Counted from the first letter of the stretch, positions 1-8,087 are shown. The stretch: 22,924 nt of DNA from an uncultured Clostridia bacterium (GCA_934247855.1 CAKQKA010000014.1:1-22924), one strand, 5' to 3'. Numbers and translations: made by a program. The notes: generated by a model from the letters alone, not told the origin.

Positions 1-91
1 TTGTCTTGCTTGTTTATTATTATAGCATAAATTTCTAAATTTTTCAACCGCTATTGAGTTTGCGGACGTAGAATTTCGGAATAAATTTAAA

Positions 92-256
92 ATGACACCC
101 GCCAAACAACTCACATACCTAAAAGTCGTAGCCGTCAGCGAGCCTGATTTAGAGGCGTTGACCGACGGCGAAAAACGAACTTTCTTTGAAAGTATCTTTT
201 CAAGGATAGTCGAACTGCACCAACAAGCGCAAACCGAAAACAAAAACGAAACCTGA
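92..256 (+). CDS. Hypothetical 54-residue protein (doubtful)
   Basis: An ATG-started frame of 54 codons ends in TGA. The predicted product is helical and charged, starting MTPAKQLTYLKVVAV and ending in a Q/N/E-rich tail. Only a weak GGA lies about 11 bases before the ATG. The frame stays open upstream to about position 26 without an ATG, so it could also be the tail of a decayed gene. I recognise no family. Amino-acid composition looks protein-like, but there is no context to support it; the surrounding 800 bases are AT-rich and gene-poor. Confidence 0.35.
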   Translation: MTPAKQLTYLKVVAVSEPDLEALTDGEKRTFFESIFSRIVELHQQAQTENKNET

Positions 257-361
257 CTTAAAAGCCGAAAAATTACGCAAAAAAAACTAAATAAACTAAA
301 CCGAGTAAATAGAAAAATATAAATTAGAAAATAACGCTAAAAAAGCGATAAAATAAACGAA

Positions 362-472
362 ATGAAAGGGACTGAACGGACTCTTGGTGAGGACAGAATT
401 CGCCTATATGACATAGTTGGGGAGAATTTTGAATTACTGCTCACAGTTGAAGATGAGAATAAATATTTCTAA
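362..472 (+). CDS. Very small hypothetical ORF (36 residues)
   Basis: ATG to TAA, 36 residues, starting MKGTERTLGEDRIRLYD. There is no clear ribosome site. It ends just before a strong hairpin terminator at 483-513, which is the main argument that something transcribed rightward ends here. It may be a remnant of a larger gene. No family recognised. Confidence 0.2.
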   Translation: MKGTERTLGEDRIRLYDIVGENFELLLTVEDENKYF

Positions 473-482
473 AAATAAAAAA

Positions 483-513
483 AATAATAGGTTTTCAAGC
501 CTGTTATTTTCTT
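483..513 (+). terminator. Rho-independent terminator
   Basis: A 9-bp stem, AATAATAGG (483-491) with CCTGTTATT (500-508) including one G-U pair, closes an 8-base loop and runs into TTCTTT. It lies 10 bases after the 36-residue ORF and suggests that the gene-poor left end is, or was, transcribed rightward. The stretch from here to 785 contains no gene I can support. Confidence 0.55.
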
Positions 514-719
514 TGCAAAAACGGAAAAGTTGCAAAGAATTCATAAAGTATCGTCAAATTCGTTGCAAAAAATGACAGTACAGCGAACCCCACAAAAAAT
601 TAAAGGCAATTTTTGCCATAGTTAAAAATAGTTTCGCCCGACAAAAAACAATTAAAAACACTTTAAATAAAAACAATCTCTGATAAGAAAAAGGAGCTAT
701 ACGCAGTAAAAAGTCCGTC

Positions 720-741
720 TATAGATCGATTAACGGCATAT
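720..741 (+). repeat. Copy 1 of the TCGATTATCGG intergenic motif
   Basis: Reads TATAGATCGATTAACGGCAT, a variant of the motif seen at 1097, 8926, 9161, 16310 and 19131. Flanking arms (A-rich on the left, TTGTTTTTT on the right) pair only poorly, so this looks like a decayed terminator copy. It lies just upstream of the promoter of the DUF896 gene. Confidence 0.6.
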
Positions 742-785
742 TGGGATTGTTTTTTGTTTTCGTGCCGTAAAAAATTGCAACTCCC

Positions 786-814
786 TTGATTTTATTCAAT
801 TTTAGTGGTATAAT
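786..814 (+). promoter_or_regulatory. SigA-type promoter of the DUF896 gene
   Basis: TTGATT (786-791), 17-base spacer, TATAAT (809-814), with TGG directly before the -10 element (extended -10). The transcript would start near 821, giving a leader of about 54 bases that contains the AAGGAAGG ribosome site. Confidence 0.8.
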
Positions 815-874
815 ATAAAATGATTTAAGGCAAGCGAGTTGCCGAAAATCGAATTTTTTAAGGAAGGAATTTTT

Positions 875-1081
875 ATGGATAAAGAAAAAATTGACAGAAT
901 AAATTATCTTGCGCACAAATCCAAAACGCCCGAAGGGCTTACCGAAGAGGAAAAAACCGAGCAGGCTACGCTTCGCAAAGAGTATCTTGCCGAATGGCGG
1001 CGCGGAATGGTAGAAACGTTAGACAATACTTACATTGTAGAACCCGACGGAACAAAACACAAAGTCAAACCGTTGAATTAA
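875..1081 (+). CDS. DUF896 / UPF0291 family (YnzC-like) protein
   Basis: A 68-residue cytosolic protein with the DUF896 pattern: an N-terminal KxxRINYLAxKSK helix, the TEEEKxEQxxLRxEYL segment (about residues 21-35), then a conserved WRRGM...TLDN stretch and a C-terminal DGTKHKVKPLN. The family is widespread in Firmicutes; B. subtilis YnzC is a small helical protein of unsettled function. The ATG at 875 is chosen over the upstream TTG at 839 because AAGGAAGG lies 7 bases before it and the promoter at 786-814 leads into it. It is followed within 4 bases by a bidirectional terminator, so it is a single-gene unit. Confidence 0.92.
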   Translation: MDKEKIDRINYLAHKSKTPEGLTEEEKTEQATLRKEYLAEWRRGMVETLDNTYIVEPDGTKHKVKPLN

Positions 1082-1084
1082 ACA

Positions 1085-1129
1085 AAAAAGTCTGAATATG
1101 GCGATAATCGACCTATACTCAGACTTTTT
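1085..1129. terminator. Bidirectional terminator with the repeat motif as its loop
   Basis: AAAAAGTCTGA (1085-1095) pairs perfectly with TCAGACTTTTT (1119-1129). The 23-base loop is copy 2 of the recurring motif (1097-1117, minus orientation, core GGCGATAATCGACC). A-tract and T-tract on both sides let it act on both strands, as expected between the convergent DUF896 and HAD genes. Confidence 0.85.
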
Positions 1130-1133
1130 ATAA

Positions 1134-1931
1134 TTACAAATATTCAGTCCAGTCGTTAACGCTGTCGAACACGACGGATAGGTTCATTCCGCTTTGGTCG
1201 TACATTTCTTTCGTGGTTTCGCCGCTTAACACGAGCATAGACTTAAACCCGCTGTTTACGGCAAACGCCATATCGGTGTACAATCTGTCACCCACCATAA
1301 CGACTTCTTCGGGGTTAACCTTATACCGCGAAACAACCGCCCTGCCCATACCGTTATACGGTTTGCCGATTATTACGTCCGGTTCGCGACCGCTGCTCTT
1401 TTTGAACATTTCTATAAACGAGCCGACGTCCGGCATAGAATAATCTTCGGCGGGGCAAACGGCGTCTGGGTGAGTGGCAACGTACAGTGCGCCGCGCTTT
1501 AACGCTATATCGAACGCGCGGATCTTCGCAAAATCGAGCGTTACGTCATAAGACAAAACGGCGATTTCCGCGTGGTTTTCGTCGGTAAGCTTGACGCCCG
1601 CATCTACAAACTCCTTTTTAACGGCATCCGTGCCCACTAAATAGACGGAACTACCCTTATGTTCGGCGTTTAAAAACTCAATCGTCGCGCGGGCGGAGGT
1701 ATAAACGTCGTCTTTTTCGTCCAGAATGCCGCGCGCGTTAAGTTTTTTGCGGTATTCTTCGTCCGAACGGGAAGAATTATTCGTAAGATAAACGAGTTTT
1801 TTGCCCGCCGAGCGAAGCAGAGACAAGGTGTTTACAACGTCGCCTATAAGTTTATCTCCGAGATAAATCGTGCCGTCAAGATCAAGCAGCACGATTTTTA
1901 TTTTATTCAACATTTCTTTTATATCATTCAT
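1134..1931 (-). CDS. HAD-IIA family sugar/nucleotide phosphatase (NagD-like)
   Basis: A cytosolic phosphohydrolase of 265 residues. HAD motif I is DLDGT (Asp17 nucleophile, Asp19 acid/base), motif II TNNSS (about residue 50), then a cap region. The conserved IGKPYNGM supplies the motif III lysine, and MVGDRLYTDMAFA is motif IV with the Mg-binding aspartates. These features and the length fit the NagD/p-nitrophenylphosphatase group; the substrate cannot be read from sequence. An upstream GTG at 1988 would add 19 hydrophobic residues, but I prefer the ATG at 1931 because GGTGAG precedes it and family members are cytosolic. It lies about 110 bases downstream of the Fe-ADH-like gene on the same strand, so it may share its transcript. 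Confidence 0.9.
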   Translation of the reverse strand: MNDIKEMLNKIKIVLLDLDGTIYLGDKLIGDVVNTLSLLRSAGKKLVYLTNNSSRSDEEYRKKLNARGILDEKDDVYTSARATIEFLNAEHKGSSVYLVGTDAVKKEFVDAGVKLTDENHAEIAVLSYDVTLDFAKIRAFDIALKRGALYVATHPDAVCPAEDYSMPDVGSFIEMFKKSSGREPDVIIGKPYNGMGRAVVSRYKVNPEEVVMVGDRLYTDMAFAVNSGFKSMLVLSGETTKEMYDQSGMNLSVVFDSVNDWTEYL

Positions 1932-2040
1932 ATTCTCACCAAAGCAATTTACGCAAAAAACAATCGTCAACGCCGCTAAAAAGCGCACAGCCTGCCATAT
2001 TATGTATTTTTATTTAAAAATTTCCCCATTCAATAAAAAA

Positions 2041-3471
2041 TCAAAGCCATTCAAAAACGCCCGTTGCCCATAAAATTTTAAGCAAACTATCGCCCCTGCA
2101 GATAAGCGGCGCAAGTCTGAGCGCCATCGTATTTATGTTTTGCGGGTATAATTCCACCGTGCTTTTTCGCCCGCCGTAAACAAGATAAACGATATGTTCG
2201 CCGTCGGGAATATGAAGCGTAAGTTCTTGAATATAACCGCCGAGTTTATCGTCCTCGGCAAGCGTTTTTAACAGCGCAGACAATTTTTCGTCGTCGCAAT
2301 AGTAGTTCGGCTTCGTGCAAATTATCGCACCCGGCATAATGGCTTTAAGCTGATCGGCGCACATTTCGTACGAAGGAACTTTAACCATATTCACGCAATC
2401 TGTCAGCATAACGCCGTAAATTTTTAAAAGCATTTTATACGCAAAATACTCCCTTTCGCCTTCAATCACATCAAGATCGTAACACGACAAAACCTTTGAC
2501 ATGCTTTCCGCAGGGCTTTCAAACGGCAAAAGCATCGCCGCCTTTTCGCTTAAAAATTTTGCGTAAACAAGGCTTTTATAATCGTAATTTTTAAAGTAAT
2601 TCAAACATTCATAAACGCTTTCGTTAAGCAATTTTTTAGGCGTTTCATCATCAAAATGTAAGCCTATAAGTTGATTAACGCACATTTCGATAAAAAGAAT
2701 ACGTTTACTTAAAATCTGCCTTATTACATCCGCTACCTTGTTTTTTTGCAAAGAAGAAAACAATTCATCGTCAAATGCGAAGTAAGCTTTTTCCGCAACG
2801 AATTCGCAGTTTCTTTTTAAAACGCAGCCGAACGAGTAATCAAGCGGCACTGCAAGCAAATCGACATTATTTTCCGCGCAATAATCGGAAACGCGCGCAA
2901 TAAGCTCGCCCCCGCCAGCAGCAACGACGCACAGCGGCTTTTTTACCGAATGCAAAAGTCGTTCGGCAACTCTTTCGTCCGCGCCGTCGTCGACCGAGAA
3001 AAAAACCGTACGGTCCGCAAACGCAATCTTTTCTTCATCGCAAAAATTTCCGTCGGCGACAACACCGCGAATTTTTTTACAAACCGAAAAATACCCCGAA
3101 TCATCGGTAAAAACAATCGCCTCGCTGTCCGCCGAACCGACCGGAGTCAAGTCGCCCGAACCGCCGACAATTTTTTCGTCTGAACCGCTCGCAGTTTTTT
3201 CGTCCAAACCCGCCTGCCCGAAAACATTAAAATGATCCAGAATAAAATCGGCTATAAGCGTAGCGACATCGCCGAACGCGATTCCGCCCACAGGCAAAGT
3301 TTCCCGCAAGGCACAAAGTTCCTCCGCCACATCGGAATCTGCCAAAGCATTATCGCCAACCGTCTGTCTGCCGTCCGGCTGCACACCTCCCGTCTGCCTG
3401 CCGCCCGATAAAAAAACAGCATTATCGTATGCTGTTTTAAAGTTTTTATTATCGATATCGCTCATTTGCAT
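2041..3471 (-). CDS. Degenerate iron-alcohol-dehydrogenase/G1P-dehydrogenase-like protein
   Basis: A 476-residue protein. About residues 185-220 read LCVVAAGGGELI then LLAVPLDYSFG, the layout of the NAD-binding GGGS strand-helix and following 'VPT' segment of the Fe-ADH/dehydroquinate-synthase fold. The helical C-terminal half has a segment like the metal site of that fold, but AEH appears as AES and LHG as IEG, so the usual histidine ligands look lost. The N-terminus (residues 20-45) is a low-complexity GGRQTGG/DGRQT stretch. It overlaps the preceding PHP-like gene by 10 bases, implying translational coupling. Family assignment is by eye and tentative; if right, this is probably a non-catalytic paralogue. 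A second ATG at 3465 is equally possible as start. Confidence 0.6.
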   Translation of the reverse strand: MQMSDIDNKNFKTAYDNAVFLSGGRQTGGVQPDGRQTVGDNALADSDVAEELCALRETLPVGGIAFGDVATLIADFILDHFNVFGQAGLDEKTASGSDEKIVGGSGDLTPVGSADSEAIVFTDDSGYFSVCKKIRGVVADGNFCDEEKIAFADRTVFFSVDDGADERVAERLLHSVKKPLCVVAAGGGELIARVSDYCAENNVDLLAVPLDYSFGCVLKRNCEFVAEKAYFAFDDELFSSLQKNKVADVIRQILSKRILFIEMCVNQLIGLHFDDETPKKLLNESVYECLNYFKNYDYKSLVYAKFLSEKAAMLLPFESPAESMSKVLSCYDLDVIEGEREYFAYKMLLKIYGVMLTDCVNMVKVPSYEMCADQLKAIMPGAIICTKPNYYCDDEKLSALLKTLAEDDKLGGYIQELTLHIPDGEHIVYLVYGGRKSTVELYPQNINTMALRLAPLICRGDSLLKILWATGVFEWL

Positions 3472-4691
3472 TTCCGTCCGATAGAAGCAAACAGGTTCAC
3501 ACGCTCTTCAAACGAAGGGCATTTGATTATTGTTTTATCCGAGAAAACGCCGTCGCTATGGCACTCCGCAATGCTGATTGTATTACCCGCGATCGCCAGC
3601 GCGCAATTTTCGACGTATTCTTTGACCTCCGCAGGACAATCTATGCCGAGCATATTGCGCGGGTATTCGTTGTTTTGAGTAAGCACTACGAGCAATTCTT
3701 TTTTGCGAATCGCCTCGACGAACAGCGCGAGAGCGGGCTTCGAATACTCACGCACGGAAAGACAAACGGCATTGAACCCGTCCGCCTTAACCTTATCGAG
3801 CAGTTCGGAAAACTGCGCAACCGCTTTTTGCGATTCGGTTTCCATTTCCAACCACCTGTATTTGCAGGTATACTCGTAAGCGGCGATAAGCCCCGCGTCG
3901 GCTGCGGCAGACGTATAGTTCGCAACAGAAGGAAATTCCATTGTAACAGAACCCGATTCACGGTAATATTTACGCAAAGCGGCGATCAGATCATACAAAT
4001 AAAAGGGATTTTGCGCGTCGCAAAGCAGGTTATACTCGCTTTCGTCGATATCGAGGCAAAGTTCGGAACGCAAAAATTCCGCAACAGACCTGCCTTTTCC
4101 GTATTTTTCGATAATTTTCACCGCAACCGCCCTGAAAACGTGTTTCAACGTGATGGTGCCGTTCTTTTTTGCGCGGGTGAAAGCGTAGACGTCCTCTTCG
4201 TAATCGACGCACAAATCGTATTTGGATAAAGTCTTATTTATTTTTTCGGTTGCTTTGACCGCCCTGTCCTCACAAATTTCGCGATAGCTTGCAAGCATTG
4301 GTTCAAACAACAAGGTGTTTGACTTGGTAACGCCGTAAAACGCCCCCGTGCAATTCCCCAACACGGTCGATTTCAGAGTAACTTCAAAACCGCATATCCC
4401 GAAAATATCGAGCGTTCTGCAACCGGACAAAAACTCGTTTGCGGCGGCAATCGTGCCAAAATCGCACACGCCGGCAACCGAAACGCCCGCTTTATATGCC
4501 ATAAACGCGGACATAGTGGGATTATACGGCGAAAAAGAATAATCGGTACGAACGTTAAAGTTATAAGAGGTGTTATCCTCTAACCCGTATTTTTTATTCC
4601 GCTTTTCGGTTTTTTTCAGCAATGCAAGCAATAATTTACGATAAAGCACATTTTTAGAATTTAAATGTTTAATAAGTTGTTCGCTTTGCAT
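3462..4691 (-). CDS. Degenerate PHP-domain-like protein
   Basis: 409 residues. The N-terminal segment NFNVRTDYSFSPYNPT followed by AYKAGVSVAGVCDFGTIAAANEF has the spacing of PHP phosphoesterases (typically HVHTxYSFSPYTPT and ...MDHDSV...). Here HxH has become NxR and DHD has become DFG, so the first metal ligands are missing. The remaining 300 residues are helical and diverged. It is probably a binding or structural partner of the overlapping downstream Fe-ADH-like protein rather than an enzyme. The start at 4691 is set by GGGGAGGC 3 bases before the ATG; the longer reading frame to 4757 would run through the promoter. Confidence 0.65.
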   Translation of the reverse strand: MQSEQLIKHLNSKNVLYRKLLLALLKKTEKRNKKYGLEDNTSYNFNVRTDYSFSPYNPTMSAFMAYKAGVSVAGVCDFGTIAAANEFLSGCRTLDIFGICGFEVTLKSTVLGNCTGAFYGVTKSNTLLFEPMLASYREICEDRAVKATEKINKTLSKYDLCVDYEEDVYAFTRAKKNGTITLKHVFRAVAVKIIEKYGKGRSVAEFLRSELCLDIDESEYNLLCDAQNPFYLYDLIAALRKYYRESGSVTMEFPSVANYTSAAADAGLIAAYEYTCKYRWLEMETESQKAVAQFSELLDKVKADGFNAVCLSVREYSKPALALFVEAIRKKELLVVLTQNNEYPRNMLGIDCPAEVKEYVENCALAIAGNTISIAECHSDGVFSDKTIIKCPSFEERVNLFASIGRKCK

Positions 4692-4725
4692 AAAGCCTCC
4701 CCGAATACATCGAATACTACTTATA

Positions 4726-4754
4726 ATTTTATTATAATGTCGCGCGATTGTCAA
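4726..4754 (-). promoter_or_regulatory. SigA promoter of the PHP-like/Fe-ADH-like operon
   Basis: Minus strand TTGACA (4754-4749), 17-base spacer, TAAAAT (4731-4726). It points left into the ribosome site of the gene starting at 4691 and lies back-to-back with the HU promoter. Confidence 0.8.
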
Positions 4755-4846
4755 CAAAAATCAACGCTATTCGCCGTTTGAAGAACGAGCATAGAAAAAT
4801 CACCGAAGAAAAATGCAAGTTTTAGCTGTAAATTTTGCGAAAAGAC

Positions 4847-4874
4847 TTGTTTTTTTTCGATAATATGGTATAAT
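4847..4874 (+). promoter_or_regulatory. SigA promoter of the HU gene
   Basis: TTGTTT (4847-4852), 16-base spacer, TATAAT (4869-4874) with TGG just upstream (extended -10). Start of transcription expected near 4881. Confidence 0.7.
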
Positions 4875-4900
4875 TATTAAGTCCTAAAAGGTAGAGTATG

Positions 4901-4956
4901 CGGCGTTTCGGTCGTCGGCATTCGGGTAAAAGCCGATAAATAAACGCAAATCGCCG
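4901..4956 (+). promoter_or_regulatory. Possible structured leader of the HU mRNA
   Basis: The roughly 105-base leader of the HU transcript contains nested complementary segments: CGGCG (4901-4905) with CGCCG (4952-4956), or GCGTTT (4903-4908) with AAACGC (4942-4947), and TCGGC (4915-4919) with GCCGA (4932-4936). It matches no riboswitch I recognise and could be a stability or autoregulatory element. The ribosome site GGAGG follows at 4978-4982. Confidence 0.35.
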
Positions 4957-4987
4957 TTACAAAAGTAAAAAATCATCGGAGGTAATC

Positions 4988-5260
4988 ATGAACAAAAGCG
5001 AATTCATCAGAGCATATGCCGATAACCTCGGCGTAACGATCAAAGATGCCGAACATAACTTCCAGACGCTTGTAGACACTTTAACCCAAGTACTGCAAAC
5101 CGGCGAATATGTTCATGTATCGGGTTTTGCAACTTTTGAAATCAAAGAAAAGAACGCTCGCGACGGAATCAACCCCAAAACAGGCGAAAAACTCACTATT
5201 GAAGCATGCAAATCGCCTACCGCAAAATTTAGTAAGGCGTATAAAGATCTCTTTAACTGA
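4988..5260 (+). CDS. HU-family DNA-binding protein
   Basis: 90 residues, the usual HU length. MNKSEFIRAYADNLG is the N-terminal helix, the central GFATFEIKEKNARDGINP holds the start of the DNA-binding beta arm, and NPKTGEKLTIEACKSPTAKFSKAYKD is the C-terminal HU signature (most HU have GRNPxTGExI.I.a...P.F..gkal). The arm residues ARDGINP replace the usual ARxGRNP, keeping the proline that intercalates into DNA. It acts as a nucleoid protein that bends DNA and assists replication and recombination. ATG at 4988 is fixed by GGAGG six bases upstream. It is a monocistronic gene with its own promoter and terminator. Confidence 0.95.
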   Translation: MNKSEFIRAYADNLGVTIKDAEHNFQTLVDTLTQVLQTGEYVHVSGFATFEIKEKNARDGINPKTGEKLTIEACKSPTAKFSKAYKDLFN

Positions 5261-5287
5261 TCAAACTTATCAAAAACAACACCCTTT

Positions 5288-5316
5288 GGGACTGACCGTC
5301 GTCAGTCCCGTTTTTT
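5288..5316 (+). terminator. Rho-independent terminator of the HU gene
   Basis: GGGACTGAC (5288-5296) pairs perfectly with GTCAGTCCC (5301-5309) around a 4-base loop, followed by G and six Ts. Confidence 0.95.
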
Positions 5317-5466
5317 ATGCCGTTTTTTTATGCGAAACCAACCCTGCCGAACAAAAACCCAAAATCATGCCGATTGAGTTGTAAAAGACGAAAAAAGCAA
5401 AAGAATTTTTATATATGTTTAACAAAAAAACGCCTGCCTGCCAAACCTCAAACGCACGGAAAACTA

Positions 5467-5496
5467 TTGACAAATTGCATAGAATAAATATATAAT
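5467..5496 (+). promoter_or_regulatory. SigA promoter of the metallopeptidase lipoprotein gene
   Basis: TTGACA (5467-5472), 18-base spacer, TATAAT (5491-5496). It leaves a leader of about 210 bases before the ATG at 5716. The stretch 5317-5466 upstream holds no gene I can support. Confidence 0.8.
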
Positions 5497-5539
5497 ACAA
5501 CTAATATACAATAAGAGGAAACAACGCATTAAAAACAAC

Positions 5540-5613
5540 GGCTTTAAAAAGTGTCAAGCGTTTAATTAACCGTAATAAAAACGGAGGCTTTAAAAAACGG
5601 CAAGCGTTTAATT
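5540..5613 (+). repeat. Two 28-bp direct repeats in the lipoprotein gene leader
   Basis: GGCTTTAAAAA...CAAGCGTTTAATT occurs at 5540-5567 and 5586-5613, 46 bp apart, with three mismatches. Both lie downstream of the promoter, so they are transcribed. The second copy is preceded by ACGGAGG, but no start codon follows it closely. Role unknown. Confidence 0.7.
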
Positions 5614-5715
5614 GCAACCGCGACCAATAATTCGGCATAGCAGCTTAATTAAACCGACGCAACACAAGATATACGAAAAGCGTTTTAACAAAATGCGATT
5701 TCTTCGGAGAGTAAA

Positions 5716-7398
5716 ATGAAACGTTTAAAAAAGATTTTAGCAATAATGGTTATCGCCACGGTAATGATATCGTCGTCTGGGTGTGACCTCATCCGCGCGA
5801 TAATCGGGCTTTATAATGCGCCGAGTTATGCGCAAAGACAATACGTCGAGCCGAACAAGGACGAAACCGACAAACTGTTTAACGAGATTAAAGAGCTTTG
5901 CACCGAGACGAATAAAGGCAGTAAAATTATAGCCAAGCGCAATTCGTTTATGATGAAGTATACTCAGGCGTCAACTTCGCGCATAGTGGCAATGCTGGAA
6001 TACTACAACAACGTTACCGACGGCGAGGCGAAAGCTCGCGCGGAACGCATTGAAAACTATTTCAATCAGTTGCACAACCAAGCGCTGGAAATGGAAAAGA
6101 CCATTCTGCAATCGTCATACGCAAAGTTGCTTACCGATTCTTTAGGTCAGGACTATGCCGACAGCATTCTTAACCAGACCGTCAAATCCGACGAGGTTAT
6201 CGCGCTTGAGTCAAGAATTTCCGAGCTTGAAAACGAATATTCCACCCTTACCGCCACCCCGAACGCGAGCAATTATGCCGAGCAAATGGCGAAGATTTTC
6301 AAGGAACTTATAGTTACCCGCAACAAAATCGCAAAGCAGAACACTCGCACCGACGGCACGACTTATTCCAACTATCACGAATACGCTTACGACAAAGTTT
6401 ACAGCCGCAAATACACGCCCGAGGACGCAGCCGTATTCAGACAAGCCGTAAAAGACAACCTTTACGACGTAGGCAAAAAACTTTACGACACGAGCGACAA
6501 ATACATTACCGGCGAGGCAAGAACGGCGGCGATCAACGAAAACGGCATCAAGCAGTTTATGCCGCAAATCATAAACGGCACCGCCGAAAGCATGCTGACG
6601 AACTGGAATTATATGATGTCCAAGAACTTGTATAATTTTACGATTTCGCCCAATAAATACCCCAACAGTTTTGTAATCGAGTTCGCTCAGTACGGCGACG
6701 GATTCATGTTTATCAACGCAAGCGGCAGCCTTCTGTCCGACCTTTCGACCATAGTACATGAGTTCGGGCATTACAACGCGATTTTTGCCACCGATGAGAA
6801 AAAAGAGGGAAGTAGCGCGATTTATAGCATAGACCTTGCCGAAACGCACTCGCAGGCGTTCGAGCTTATCACGCTGCCCACCGTGAAAAAGGTATTTGAA
6901 AGCAACAATATCGGCAACGTTTACACCGCTTATGCGGACAATTTGCTGCTGCAAAGCGTGTGGTCGATGCTTTCAAATTCGCTTTTCGACGAGTTTGAAT
7001 ACACCGTTTATACCGCCGACGAAAATGCGCTTACCGCCGATTATTTTGAAAACACGTTCAACGAAATCTGGAAAAAATACTGGTCTTTAAACAAAGACGG
7101 CAAGCCGACGTATAACTACTACGATATATCGCACTTGTTCACCTCGCCCTCATACTGCATAAGCTACTCGGTTTCGATGGTGTTCGCCTCCGAAATATGG
7201 ATGAGCAACGCGCCCGTAACCGACTATCTGAACGTAGTATCTTACGGCTCGGGGCATTATATCTCCGACGTAGCCGCGGCGGCAGGGCTTTCCGATCCGC
7301 TTAAAGCCGAAACTATTGCAAATATAGCGCAAAACTATAAGACTCAGCTTAAAAATATTTTAGGGCTGTCTTTCGGCGACAGCACGTTCGACGCATAA
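5716..7398 (+). CDS. M3-like zinc metallopeptidase, lipoprotein
   Basis: 560 residues. Residues 1-23 are a lipoprotein signal peptide: KRLKK, a hydrophobic core, then the lipobox SSGC with Cys23 as the lipid-modified residue. The protein should therefore sit on the outer face of the membrane. The catalytic site is HEFGHY (348-353) with the third zinc ligand in DLAETHSQAFE (Glu376), the arrangement of the M3 family (thimet oligopeptidase/oligoendopeptidase F). The N-terminal half is helical, as in M3 enzymes, which close over short peptides. It probably trims peptides outside the cell for uptake. Start set by GGAGAG 5 bases before the ATG. Single-gene unit with its own promoter and terminator. 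Confidence 0.88.
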   Translation: MKRLKKILAIMVIATVMISSSGCDLIRAIIGLYNAPSYAQRQYVEPNKDETDKLFNEIKELCTETNKGSKIIAKRNSFMMKYTQASTSRIVAMLEYYNNVTDGEAKARAERIENYFNQLHNQALEMEKTILQSSYAKLLTDSLGQDYADSILNQTVKSDEVIALESRISELENEYSTLTATPNASNYAEQMAKIFKELIVTRNKIAKQNTRTDGTTYSNYHEYAYDKVYSRKYTPEDAAVFRQAVKDNLYDVGKKLYDTSDKYITGEARTAAINENGIKQFMPQIINGTAESMLTNWNYMMSKNLYNFTISPNKYPNSFVIEFAQYGDGFMFINASGSLLSDLSTIVHEFGHYNAIFATDEKKEGSSAIYSIDLAETHSQAFELITLPTVKKVFESNNIGNVYTAYADNLLLQSVWSMLSNSLFDEFEYTVYTADENALTADYFENTFNEIWKKYWSLNKDGKPTYNYYDISHLFTSPSYCISYSVSMVFASEIWMSNAPVTDYLNVVSYGSGHYISDVAAAAGLSDPLKAETIANIAQNYKTQLKNILGLSFGDSTFDA

Positions 7399-7509
7399 TT
7401 TATTAAGTCAGTACGCCGAAACAGCCGCAAGAATCCGCCAACAAAGAACGGCGGCGTCATACCCGCCGATAAGCGTTTTTAAGCAGCCGCAAAATGTTTC
7501 AGATAACAT

Positions 7510-7557
7510 AAAAAGACAGTCATAAGTTACGATTTGTAACAGTTGACTGCCTTTTTG
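7510..7557 (+). terminator. Rho-independent terminator after the metallopeptidase gene
   Basis: AAAAAGACAGTCA (7510-7522) pairs with TGACTGCCTTTTT (7544-7556), one mismatch, and an inner GTTAC/GTAAC stem tops it. A- and T-tracts on both sides would let it also stop leftward transcription of the DUF378 gene at 7608. Confidence 0.8.
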
Positions 7558-7607
7558 TTTTGGTTATCGGCGCGGCTTATATAGGTTTATGCCGCACCTA
7601 TTATTGA

Positions 7608-7826
7608 TTATTCACCCGCCATTTCAAGTCTGCCGTTGGATATAATCGGCGATATGATGAGCCATATAGCCGACAACGCTACCAGCGAATAGACGATTAT
7701 CGAGCCGAGCGTTCTTGCGCCCATAAACAAAAACCCGACGAGGTTGAAATTGAATATTCCGAACAATCCCCAGTTGAGCGCGCCGATGATTACAAGCACA
7801 TACGCGATAATATTTGCTATTTTCAT
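7608..7826 (-). CDS. DUF378 (YuzA-like) small membrane protein
   Basis: 72 residues with two to three hydrophobic segments. The N-terminal MKIANIIAYVLVIIGALNWG then LFGIFNFNLVGFLFG-type segment is the DUF378 signature (IGaLNWGL.G.f.fnlV..lf), and a second membrane span follows (about residues 40-62). Function is unknown in the family. ATG at 7826 is chosen over the longer frame to 7850 because GGAGGAGG lies 5 bases upstream. It is transcribed away from the PHP gene at 8088. Confidence 0.9.
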   Translation of the reverse strand: MKIANIIAYVLVIIGALNWGLFGIFNFNLVGFLFMGARTLGSIIVYSLVALSAIWLIISPIISNGRLEMAGE

Positions 7827-7994
7827 AATTCCTCCTCCGTTGCAAAACAACGTTTTCGCAATTAAGTATGCCGCATTAAAGCATAATTATTCGTGGCGCA
7901 AAGCAAACAACGCCCGTCCGCACGATAAAACAAACCGATTTGCGGCTTGACTTGCGGCTCCCCTTGCGGCTTGACGAGCACGGCGGGCAAATAA

Positions 7995-8023
7995 TTGACA
8001 AACCACGAAAAAATTACTAAAAT
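7995..8023 (+). promoter_or_regulatory. SigA promoter of the PHP phosphoesterase gene
   Basis: TTGACA (7995-8000), 17-base spacer, TAAAAT (8018-8023). Just upstream TTGCGGCTTGAC occurs twice (7940-7951, 7964-7975) with a partial third copy between, which might be an operator or chance. Confidence 0.8.
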
Positions 8024-8087
8024 AAAAATAATAAGCGACCTGCTCGGCAAGGACTTATAACCTATATTTTTAACTCAGAGGCAAGCA

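Noticed and set aside
1..838. tRNA or other stable RNA gene in the left gene-poor region
   Set aside because: I found no cloverleaf, CCA end or T-loop consensus; only small hairpins and a terminator.
1932..1988. Signal peptide on the HAD phosphatase from a GTG start
   Set aside because: The 19 extra residues are hydrophobic but the family is cytosolic and the ATG at 1931 has a good ribosome site.
3558..4229. Long open frame on the plus strand
   Set aside because: It is antisense to the PHP-like gene, has no ribosome site, and its product looks like reverse-strand translation.
6211..6954. 247-codon frame on the minus strand
   Set aside because: Antisense to the clear M3 metallopeptidase gene, with no supporting start signals.
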